NCBI GenBank assembly: GCA_028292345.1
Contig: JAQGMN010000196.1
Coordinates: 1-7,054 of the forward strand
Reading direction: 5' to 3'
DNA from: Polaromonas sp.
GTDB lineage: Bacteria; Pseudomonadota; Gammaproteobacteria; Burkholderiales; Burkholderiaceae_C
DNA length: 7,054 nucleotides
Shown here: one piece after another, positions 1-4,815 of the stretch
Position numbering within the stretch: the stretch's first letter is position 1
How the letters are laid out: each line of letters starts with the position of its first letter
Program-made: the position numbers and the translations under genes
Notes under the pieces: generated by a model
Databases searched by the model: none
Told to the model about the DNA's origin: nothing
The model's input: only the letters and a program-made list of their open reading frames with translations

Positions 1-362
1 CCGGCGGGGGCGAACTCCGGATCGCGCTTGCGCCAGCGCATCGACTGGTCGGGCAGCAGGGCCTCGATCTCGGCAAAGGTCTTGCCTTCGAAGTCGCCAA
101 AGCCGCGCTCGCGCAGGCCGGTTTCAGCATTGACCGGCAGCCCGTGCATGCGCCCCAGGTATTGCGCCGTTTCCCAGGCGCGCACCAGGTCGCTGGCGTA
201 CACCGCCGTGATCGGCTCATGCTTGAGTGCCCGCGCCATGCGGGCGGCCTGCACGCGGCCGGTCTCGTTCAGTGGAATGTCCAGACTCCCCTGGATGCGG
301 GTATCGACGTTCCAGGTGGTTTCGCCGTGGCGGATGGCAATGATGCGGGTCGGTTCAATCAT
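1..362 (-). CDS. Histidine phosphatase family protein (phosphoglycerate mutase-like), 3' end outside window
   Basis: The N-terminal 120 codons are visible, from an ATG at 362; the gene runs off the left edge. The protein opens with a short beta strand and then RHGET at residues 11-15, the signature of the histidine phosphatase (phosphoglycerate mutase-like) superfamily, in which His12 becomes the phospho-histidine. ASDLVRAWETAQ (56-67) and LRERGFGDFEG (83-93) match the next conserved blocks, and Glu85 sits where the family's acid/base glutamate is expected. The second catalytic histidine lies beyond the edge and cannot be checked. Homologues are often named gpmB, but substrates vary widely (phosphoglycerate, alpha-ribazole phosphate, sugar phosphates), so the substrate is unknown. 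There is no clear Shine-Dalgarno sequence before the ATG. It is the last visible gene of the minus-strand series, 183 bases after the lipoprotein gene, so it may have its own promoter. Confidence 0.9.
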   Translation of the reverse strand, partial: MIEPTRIIAIRHGETTWNVDTRIQGSLDIPLNETGRVQAARMARALKHEPITAVYASDLVRAWETAQYLGRMHGLPVNAETGLRERGFGDFEGKTFAEIEALLPDQSMRWRKRDPEFAPA

Positions 363-545
363 GGGGAAAACGTGAGTTGACAGGGCATGCGAAGATTAAC
401 AGGCGCGTATGAAACAAGGCGGAAAGCACTGCAGCAAACGCTCTTCACCTGCAGGGGCCGCGGAACTGGCTTCGCCGGTCCGCAGGCGCAGCGGCCCCCT
501 CGGGGGGCAGCGAACCACACGAAGTGGGGAGCGTGGGGGCCGCAT
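363..545. other. Intergenic gap with a GC-rich hairpin repeat
   Basis: This 183-base gap separates two minus-strand genes. The half nearer the lipoprotein gene is dominated by the hairpin repeat at 493-541. The half nearer the phosphatase has lower GC content and would be the place for that gene's promoter, but I see no convincing -35/-10 pair. Open frames crossing the gap are shadows with no recognisable protein. Confidence 0.7.
493..541. repeat. Intergenic GC-rich inverted repeat with alternative stems
   Basis: GGCCCCC at 493-499 can pair with GGGGGCC at 535-541 as an outer seven-base stem. Alternatively GCCCCC at 494-499 pairs with GGGGGC at 503-508 across a three-base loop. A third small stem is CCAC (515-518) with GTGG (524-527). 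The first two are mutually exclusive. No T-tract follows on either strand, so it is not a canonical intrinsic terminator. From memory, similar runs of the type CCCCCTCGGGGGG followed by GAAGTGGGGAGCGTGGGGG recur between genes in Comamonadaceae, which would make this one copy of a REP-like family. Only one copy is visible here, so the family assignment is recollection, while the base pairing is seen directly. Confidence 0.6.
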
Positions 546-1166
546 TCATCGGGGAATTTGGACATTGATGCGGCGCGGCCCCGGCGGCGGTTGCGGAAAG
601 CCCTGCAGTGCCGCGTCCAGCATGGCCGCCAGCACCGCAGGCGTCTCGTTCTGGATGCCGTCATTGGTGGCGCGGGTCTCAAAAACAACCTGGCTACTGC
701 CCAGGTCGCGCACCAGCAGCGTCAGGTCGCGGTGGAAGTAGGGGCTCGGCGTTGGATAACCCAGCGGAAAGGACAGGCCGAAGGCCGCGCCCCGGTTGCC
801 GCCGCCCAGAAAAACGCCGGGCATGCCGAATCCGAAGCCGTCATAGCCGGGGCCATAGGGCACGGGCTGGATCACCTGGGTGCTGACCCGCACCTGCACG
901 CTAAAGCGCGCTGCCGCCGGGTTGAGTTCCATGCCGACCTTGGCCAGCGCAACGCGCGCCGCTTCCTCGACGCGGTCCTGGTAGGCGGCGCTCACCTGCT
1001 GCGACGGCAGGCGCTCGAAGCGGTAGGGCGTGCCGGGTCCGGGCGGCGGCGCATTCCAGCTGTGGAAGGCGGTGACGTTGTTTTCAACCAGTTGCAGCCC
1101 GGAACAGCCGGCCATGAAAAATCCCAGCCATGCGACTGAAAAAATAGCGGCAAGCACGCGTTTCAT
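546..1166 (-). CDS. DUF4136-like lipoprotein
   Basis: This 206-residue protein starts with MKR and a hydrophobic stretch (4-18), followed by FMAGC with the cysteine at residue 21. That is a lipoprotein signal, with Met rather than the usual Leu at -3. Ser follows the cysteine, so by the E. coli sorting rule it would go to the outer membrane. The mature part resembles DUF4136 proteins: an opening strand, a helical segment around 57-75 (AYQDRVEEAARVALAKVGM), strands, and a C-terminal block with LAAMLDAALQGFPQPPPG near 179-196. A Gly/Pro/Phe-rich stretch at about 103-143 interrupts the domain. No enzymatic motif is visible and the function is unknown. The start is well supported by AGGAGG four bases upstream. 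It lies 34 bases after ttcA and is probably co-transcribed with it. The family call is by pattern and less certain than the lipoprotein call. Confidence 0.8.
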   Translation of the reverse strand: MKRVLAAIFSVAWLGFFMAGCSGLQLVENNVTAFHSWNAPPPGPGTPYRFERLPSQQVSAAYQDRVEEAARVALAKVGMELNPAAARFSVQVRVSTQVIQPVPYGPGYDGFGFGMPGVFLGGGNRGAAFGLSFPLGYPTPSPYFHRDLTLLVRDLGSSQVVFETRATNDGIQNETPAVLAAMLDAALQGFPQPPPGPRRINVQIPR

Positions 1167-1170
1167 AAGG

Positions 1171-1176
1171 CCTCCT
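1171..1176 (-). promoter_or_regulatory. Strong Shine-Dalgarno site of the lipoprotein gene
   Basis: On the minus strand this reads AGGAGG, a perfect anti-16S match, with CCTT between it and the ATG at 1166. It is the best ribosome binding site in the window and fixes the lipoprotein start. It implies higher translation than for the neighbouring upstream genes, whose sites are weak. Confidence 0.85.
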
Positions 1177-1200
1177 GTAGGGATGGATACAAAAAAACCG

Positions 1201-2145
1201 TCAGCTGGTCGTTTGCGGGCGGATGTCGATCACGGCGCGGCCCGGGGGCGCCATTTCCGTGAACTCCTCGGCGTCGAAGGCCTTGTCGCCTTCGGGGTCG
1301 GCCACGCCGGTGGTCTTGATGCCCTTGAAGTCATGGCGCTTGCTGTCCATCAGGTGCGACGGCACGATGTTCTGCAGCGCCGCGAACATGTTCTCGATGC
1401 GGCCGGGGTACTGCTTTTGCCAGTCGCGCAGCATGTTGCCGACCTGCTTGCGCTGCAGGTTTTCCTGGCTGCCGCACAGCGTGCACGGAATGATCGGGAA
1501 GTTCTGCACCTGCGCCCAGCGCGTCAGGTCTTTTTCGGTCACGTAGGCCATCGGGCGGATGACGATGTTCCTGCCGTCGTCGCTGACCAGCTTGGGCGGC
1601 ATGCCCTTGAGCTTGGCGGCAAAGAACATGTTCAAGAAGAACGTTTGCAGCATGTCGTCGCGGTGGTGGCCCAGCGCGACCTTGGTTGCGCCCAGTTCGC
1701 CCGCCACGCGGTACAGGATGCCGCGCCGCAGCCGAGAGCACAGCGAGCACAGCGTCTTGCCCTCGGGAATCACCCGGGTGACGATGCTGTAGGTGTCCTG
1801 GTTCTCGATGTGGAACGGCACGCCCAGCTTTGACAGATAGTCCGGCAGCACCTGCTCGGGAAAGCCGGGCTGCTTCTGGTCGAGGTTGACGGCGACCAGC
1901 TCGAAATTGATCGGCGCGCGCTTTTGCAGCTTGAGCAGGATGTCCAGCATGGCATAGCTGTCCTTGCCGCCCGAGACGCACACCATGACCTTGTCGCCTT
2001 CCTCGATCATGTTGAAGTCGACAATCGCCCGCCCGACCTCGCGGCACAGGCGTTTTTCCAGCTTGTGGTCCTCGCGCTCGATCTTCATCGCGTTCTGCAC
2101 GCGGGCCGAGGTTTCCCGCTGTTCGTCCATCCAGAGTGCGCTCAT
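1201..2145 (-). CDS. ttcA: tRNA 2-thiocytidine biosynthesis protein TtcA
   Basis: TtcA is an iron-sulfur, ATP-dependent enzyme that thiolates cytidine 32 of certain tRNAs to 2-thiocytidine in the cytoplasm. The 314-residue protein has the PP-loop SGGKDS at 58-63, which activates the base by adenylation. Two CxxC motifs, CSLC (133-136) and CTLC (221-224), provide cysteines for the [4Fe-4S] cluster and sulfur transfer. GHHRDD (159-164) and the following MLQTFFLNMFF are also typical. Length fits the family. I chose the ATG at 2145 because it overlaps the folB stop as ATGA and has GGGGAA four bases upstream. An in-frame GTG at 2157 would add only MGND and would place that site inside the coding region. 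The lipoprotein gene follows after 34 bases. Translation is probably coupled to folB. Confidence 0.96.
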   Translation of the reverse strand: MSALWMDEQRETSARVQNAMKIEREDHKLEKRLCREVGRAIVDFNMIEEGDKVMVCVSGGKDSYAMLDILLKLQKRAPINFELVAVNLDQKQPGFPEQVLPDYLSKLGVPFHIENQDTYSIVTRVIPEGKTLCSLCSRLRRGILYRVAGELGATKVALGHHRDDMLQTFFLNMFFAAKLKGMPPKLVSDDGRNIVIRPMAYVTEKDLTRWAQVQNFPIIPCTLCGSQENLQRKQVGNMLRDWQKQYPGRIENMFAALQNIVPSHLMDSKRHDFKGIKTTGVADPEGDKAFDAEEFTEMAPPGRAVIDIRPQTTS

Positions 2146-2522
2146 GTCGTTCCCCACTGTCCGGCCTCGACGCGGATGGCCACTTCGCAGTCGTCGAAAA
2201 TTTCAAGTTTCGCAATCTTCACCCGCACGCCCAGCACGCCGGGCAGTTGCATCAGCCGGTGCGCGAGCTTGCCGATCAGGCTTTCCAGCAGGTTGGCATG
2301 CTCGGCGGTGCATTCGGTGATGACGATCTGGCGCACCTTGCGGTAGTCGAGCACATGGTGGATGTCGTCGTCATGGGGCAGCAGCGGCTGCGTGCCCAGG
2401 TTCAGTTCGGCATCGACCTGGATCGGCTGCGGCGCGTTTTTTTCGTGCTCCAAAATGCCCAGGTTGGCGTCAAAGCGCAAGCCGGTCAGGTGAAGGATTC
2501 GGGTTCCCCGGGTGTGGAGCAT
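2142..2522 (-). CDS. folB: Dihydroneopterin aldolase (FolB)
   Basis: FolB cleaves 7,8-dihydroneopterin to 6-hydroxymethyl-7,8-dihydropterin and glycolaldehyde in folate synthesis. The 126 residues match the small single-domain FolB fold. LGILEHEKNAPQPIQVDAEL (21-40) is the conserved first block, with Glu27 at the usual WE glutamate. LDYRKVRQIV (58-67) carries Tyr60, and ANLLESLIGKLAHRLM (76-91) has the substrate-binding Glu80. VRVKIAKLEIFDDCEVAIRVE contains Lys105 where the catalytic lysine normally stands, though the Lys-Pro pair is Lys-Leu here. The only ATG is at 2522. It lacks a Shine-Dalgarno sequence, and a possible promoter lies just upstream. The stop overlaps the ttcA start by four bases. 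A pteridine-reductase-type gene lies 79 bases upstream on the same strand, supporting a pterin role. Confidence 0.92.
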   Translation of the reverse strand: MLHTRGTRILHLTGLRFDANLGILEHEKNAPQPIQVDAELNLGTQPLLPHDDDIHHVLDYRKVRQIVITECTAEHANLLESLIGKLAHRLMQLPGVLGVRVKIAKLEIFDDCEVAIRVEAGQWGTT

Positions 2523-2533
2523 GGTGAAAGTCT

Positions 2534-2561
2534 GTAATAAAAGAAAAAGGGGGTCTGTCAG
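2534..2561 (-). promoter_or_regulatory. Possible sigma70-type promoter of folB-ttcA
   Basis: On the minus strand CTGACA (2561-2556) resembles a -35 box, matching five of six consensus positions. TATTAC (2539-2534) resembles a -10 box, matching four of six, with a 16-base spacer. Transcription would then begin about five bases before the folB ATG, which fits the lack of a Shine-Dalgarno sequence there. The surrounding stretch is unusually A/T-rich for this window. This is pattern matching only, and folB could simply be read through from the reductase gene. Confidence 0.3.
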
Positions 2562-2580
2562 CCATTGCCGACTCTGGGTT

Positions 2581-2620
2581 GGATTTTGGCTGATGAAATG
2601 TTCACATCAGCGAAAAATCC
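2581..2620. repeat. Inverted repeat across the 3' end of the reductase gene
   Basis: GGATTTTGGCTGATG (2581-2595) and the reverse complement of 2605-2620 (GGATTTTTCGCTGATG) match except for one extra base and one mismatch, leaving a nine-base loop at 2596-2604. The stem contains GCTGATG/CATCAGC and flanking GGATTTT/AAAATCC. The reductase stop codon (2602-2604) falls in the loop. There is no T-run after the stem on the minus strand, so it is not a textbook terminator, but it could slow polymerase, protect the 3' end of the message, or be a remnant of a repeat. Confidence 0.6.
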
Positions 2621-3369
2621 CGCTCAAAGCGCATCAGGTGCTGGCCCCCGTCGACCAGCAGCGTCGTGCCGGTGATCGACGAATTTTCCAGCGCGAACTT
2701 CACCGCGCCCGCCACATCGGCCGGCGTGGACGAGCGGCCCAGCGGCGAGAGCCGGTGGCGCGCGGCGAACTTCTCGTCGCTCAGCAGGTGGCTGGTCAGC
2801 GTCAGCCCGGGCGCGACGCCGACGACCCGCACCTGCGGCGCCAGCGCCATCGCCAGCATGGTGCCGGCCGCTTCGAGCGCGGCCTTGGACAGCGTGTAGC
2901 TGAAGAAATCGGGGTTCTGGTTCCAGAGCTTCTGGTCCAGCAGGTTGACGACCGCGCCCGTGGTGCCCTGCGCTACCGCATGCGCATGCAGCGCCTGCGC
3001 CAGCAAAATGGGCGCGCCGGTGTTGCTGTGCAGGTGCTTGTCCAGTGCGGCAAAGCCAAAGGTTTCGGCGCTGTCGTGCTCGAAGGTCGAGGCGCTGTTG
3101 ACCACCGCGTCGATGCGGCCGAAATGCGCGATGACGCGCGGCAGCAGGCCGCGCACCGCCGCTTCATTCGCCAAATCAGCATCAAAAGCGGCTGATCCGC
3201 TTGTCATGCGGTCGCAGTCAGCTACGGTTTTGATAGCGTCTGCTTGAGAGTTGCGGTAATGCACGGCCACCTGCCAGCCGCCGGCGGCCAGCGCCAGCGC
3301 GATTTCGCGTCCCAGCCGCAGGGCGGCGCCGGTCACAAGGACCACGGGTCGGGGCAGGGCAGGTGTCAT
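2602..3369 (-). CDS. Pteridine reductase-type short-chain dehydrogenase (PTR1/FolM-like)
   Basis: This 255-residue SDR probably reduces a pterin such as dihydrobiopterin or dihydromonapterin with NADPH. The cofactor loop is TGAALRLG (13-20), with Arg where classical SDRs have Gly; TGxxxRxG followed by HYRNS is typical of pteridine reductase and FolM. NSAS at 91-94 replaces NNAG. The catalytic set reads Asp145 in VNLLDQ, Tyr158 and Lys162 in YTLSK, so Asp replaces the usual catalytic Ser with the 13-residue spacing to Tyr known from PTR1 and FolM. The C-terminus has LLVDGGQHL. I chose the ATG at 3369 because the fold starts there; an in-frame TTG at 3444 would add 25 residues with no SDR character. 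No good Shine-Dalgarno is seen. Residues 45-64 are encoded by a palindromic repeat. folB follows after 79 bases, supporting a pterin role. Substrate is inferred. Confidence 0.85.
   Translation of the reverse strand: MTPALPRPVVLVTGAALRLGREIALALAAGGWQVAVHYRNSQADAIKTVADCDRMTSGSAAFDADLANEAAVRGLLPRVIAHFGRIDAVVNSASTFEHDSAETFGFAALDKHLHSNTGAPILLAQALHAHAVAQGTTGAVVNLLDQKLWNQNPDFFSYTLSKAALEAAGTMLAMALAPQVRVVGVAPGLTLTSHLLSDEKFAARHRLSPLGRSSTPADVAGAVKFALENSSITGTTLLVDGGQHLMRFERDFSLM
3180..3237 (-). repeat. Palindromic coding repeat, copy A, inside the reductase gene
   Basis: On the minus strand this 58-base segment begins with the head GCTATCAAAACCGTAGC (3237-3221). It has a central hairpin GCGG/CCGC (3208-3211 with 3197-3200, seven-base loop) and ends in GCTTTTGATG. 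ATCAAAA (3181-3187) pairs with TTTTGAT (3228-3234), and GCTGA (3191-3195) with TCAGC (3218-3222), so the whole segment can fold. The head read on the plus strand matches the head at 5515-5531 at 16 of 17 positions. It starts exactly on a codon (Ala45, GCT) and encodes the stretch between the cofactor-specificity strand and the ADL motif, which is variable in this family. GC content is lower than in the flanks. Confidence 0.6.
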
Positions 3370-3446
3370 GGGGCGGCGCAGGAGGTCGGTCAGGAAGGAG
3401 GCCGGCGGACCGGGGGAATCGCAGACAATCAGGCTTGGTGACAAAC
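3370..3446. other. Divergent intergenic region
   Basis: These 77 bases separate the divergently read reductase and methyltransferase genes and should hold or overlap promoters for both, unless one starts inside the neighbour. AGGAGGT (3380-3386) and AAGGAGG (3395-3401) occur on the plus strand but lie about 45-60 bases before the methyltransferase ATG, with no start codon at a suitable distance, so I do not treat them as ribosome binding sites. No convincing -35/-10 pair is visible on either strand. Confidence 0.5.
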
Positions 3447-4586
3447 ATGACGAATTCCTCTATTTTAACGACCCCCCTGCAGACGCTCATGGCCAGGGAG
3501 ATTGACGCGGCCGGCGGCTGGCTGGGTTTTGATGCCTTCATGGCGCTGGCGCTCTACCAGCCGGGCCTGGGCTACTACGCCAGGGACTCGCTGAAATTCG
3601 GACGCATGCCTGCCGGCGCCCCTGCGGCCGATGGCGCGCAGGGCGGCGGCAGCGATTTCGTGACCGCGCCCGAGCTGTCGCCGCATTTCGGCCGGACGCT
3701 GGCGCGGCAGGTGGCCCAGGCGCTGCAGGCCTGCGGCACGGACGAAGTGTGGGAATTCGGCGCGGGCTCCGGCGCGCTGGCGCAGCAGGTGCTGGACACG
3801 CTGGGCGGCCAGGTGGCGCGCTACACGATCGTCGATCTCTCCGGCAGCTTGCGCGAACGCCAGCGCACGCGGCTGGCGGCGCACGCCGGCAAGGTGGCAT
3901 GGGCGTCCGAACTGCCGGCGAAGATGCGCGGCGTGGTGCTGGGCAATGAAGTGCTCGATGCCATGCCGGTCAAACTGCTGGCCCGGCTGAACGGCGCCTG
4001 GCATGAGCGCGGCGTGGCCATGCACGAAGGGCGCCTGGCCTATGCCGACCGGCCGACCGATGCGCGGCCGCCGCTGGACATTGCCGGGCAACACGATTAC
4101 GTCACCGAAATCCATCCGCAGGCCGAGGGTTTCGTCCGCACGCTGGCCGACCGGCTGGAGGCCGGCGCGGTGTTCCTGCTGGACTACGGCTTTCCGGAGC
4201 AGGAGTACTACCATCCGCAGCGCAGCATGGGCACGGTGATGTGCCACCGCGCGCACCTGGCCGACGCCGACCCGCTGCTTGACGTGGGCGAAAAGGACAT
4301 CACTGCCCATGTCAACTTCACCGGCATTGCCCTGGCCGGGCAGGAGGCGGGGCTGGAGGTGCTGGGCTACACCAGCCAGGGGCGGTTCTTGCTCAACTGC
4401 GGCCTGCTGGACGGCCTGGACAGCGGCATCGACGCCGCCAGCCTGGCACGGCGCGTGATGGTGCAAAAGCTGGTCAACGAGCATGAAATGGGCGAGTTGT
4501 TCAAGGTGATCGCGTTCGGCGCCAAAGGCAGCCCTGTCTGGACCCCGATGGGATTTGCGGCCGGTGACCGCATGCACAAGCTGTAA
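3447..4586 (+). CDS. MidA/NDUFAF7-family class I SAM-dependent methyltransferase
   Basis: This 379-residue protein belongs to the family of mitochondrial NDUFAF7 (MidA), which methylates an arginine of a complex I subunit; the bacterial substrate is unproven. In order, it shows LYQPGLGYYARDSLKFG (36-52), FVTAPELSPHFG (71-82), the SAM-binding motif EFGAGSG (103-109), VVLGNEVLDAMPV (163-175), LLDYGFPEQEYYHPQR (244-259), GTVMCHRAH (262-270) and GEKDITAHVNFT (281-292). All are family blocks in the right order, and the length is normal. An Ala/Gly/Pro-rich insert (about 53-69) separates the KFG and DFVTAPE blocks, which are usually nearly adjacent. I chose the ATG at 3447; upstream in-frame codons encode an Arg/Gly-rich tail without family character, and GTG at 3438 is a lesser alternative. 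The Shine-Dalgarno is weak. It is followed after 10 bases by the DUF2905 gene. Confidence 0.93.
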   Translation: MTNSSILTTPLQTLMAREIDAAGGWLGFDAFMALALYQPGLGYYARDSLKFGRMPAGAPAADGAQGGGSDFVTAPELSPHFGRTLARQVAQALQACGTDEVWEFGAGSGALAQQVLDTLGGQVARYTIVDLSGSLRERQRTRLAAHAGKVAWASELPAKMRGVVLGNEVLDAMPVKLLARLNGAWHERGVAMHEGRLAYADRPTDARPPLDIAGQHDYVTEIHPQAEGFVRTLADRLEAGAVFLLDYGFPEQEYYHPQRSMGTVMCHRAHLADADPLLDVGEKDITAHVNFTGIALAGQEAGLEVLGYTSQGRFLLNCGLLDGLDSGIDAASLARRVMVQKLVNEHEMGELFKVIAFGAKGSPVWTPMGFAAGDRMHKL

Positions 4587-4596
4587 GCTGCACCCC

Positions 4597-4791
4597 ATGA
4601 TCCGCTGGTTCATCGTCATTTTTCTTGCGCTGATGCTCATCAGCTGGGTGTCGCCGCTGCTGCAAAAACTCGGCTTCGGCAAGCTGCCGGGCGACCTGCG
4701 CTTTCGCCTGTTTGGCCGCGAATGGTTCATTCCGCTGACCACCACCATCTTGCTGAGCTTTGTCGCCAGCCTGGTCAGCCAGCTGATCTGA
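4597..4791 (+). CDS. DUF2905 family small membrane protein
   Basis: This 64-residue protein has two hydrophobic segments, about residues 3-21 and 44-62, with a short conserved loop between them (GKLPGDLRFRLFGREWF, 28-44). The LPGD core followed by a basic stretch and a second helix is the DUF2905 pattern, and the length matches the family. It should be an inner-membrane protein; the function is unknown. The ATG at 4597 is preferred because the family begins with MIRW-like sequence; the longer frame from 4555 would overlap the methyltransferase gene. It starts 10 bases after the methyltransferase stop and ends 24 bases before the kinase, so it is probably co-transcribed with both. No strong Shine-Dalgarno is seen, which suggests coupled translation. 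Confidence 0.88.
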   Translation: MIRWFIVIFLALMLISWVSPLLQKLGFGKLPGDLRFRLFGREWFIPLTTTILLSFVASLVSQLI

Positions 4792-4800
4792 TCCAACACC

Positions 4801-4805
4801 AAGGA
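4801..4805 (+). promoter_or_regulatory. Shine-Dalgarno site of the ROK kinase gene
   Basis: AAGGA lies ten bases before the ATG at 4816, in the 24-base gap after the DUF2905 gene. It supports this start, even though the recognisable kinase fold begins only around residue 22. Confidence 0.6.
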
Positions 4806-4815
4806 CACGCCCGCC

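Noticed and set aside
377..413. TTGACA (377-382) and TATGAA (408-413) on the plus strand as a promoter
   Set aside because: The spacing is 25 bases, far from the usual 17, and no plausible plus-strand gene follows.
387..1139. Plus-strand open frame of 250 codons opposite the lipoprotein gene
   Set aside because: The opposite strand carries a signal peptide with lipobox and a perfect Shine-Dalgarno. This frame has neither motifs nor a ribosome binding site.
1184..1200. Run of seven T after the ttcA stop (minus strand) as a terminator
   Set aside because: No convincing GC-rich stem precedes the T-run, and the lipoprotein gene with its own strong Shine-Dalgarno begins just downstream, so a shared transcript is more likely.
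1331..2215. Minus-strand open frame of 294 codons in another frame over ttcA
   Set aside because: It overlaps ttcA almost entirely, while the ttcA frame holds the PP-loop and CxxC motifs. The alternative translation is Arg/Ala/Gly-rich noise.
3528..3539. GGTTTTGATGCC in the methyltransferase gene as a third repeat copy
   Set aside because: It encodes the ordinary family stretch GWLGFDAFM, and lacks the GCTAC/TAGC head and the central hairpin.
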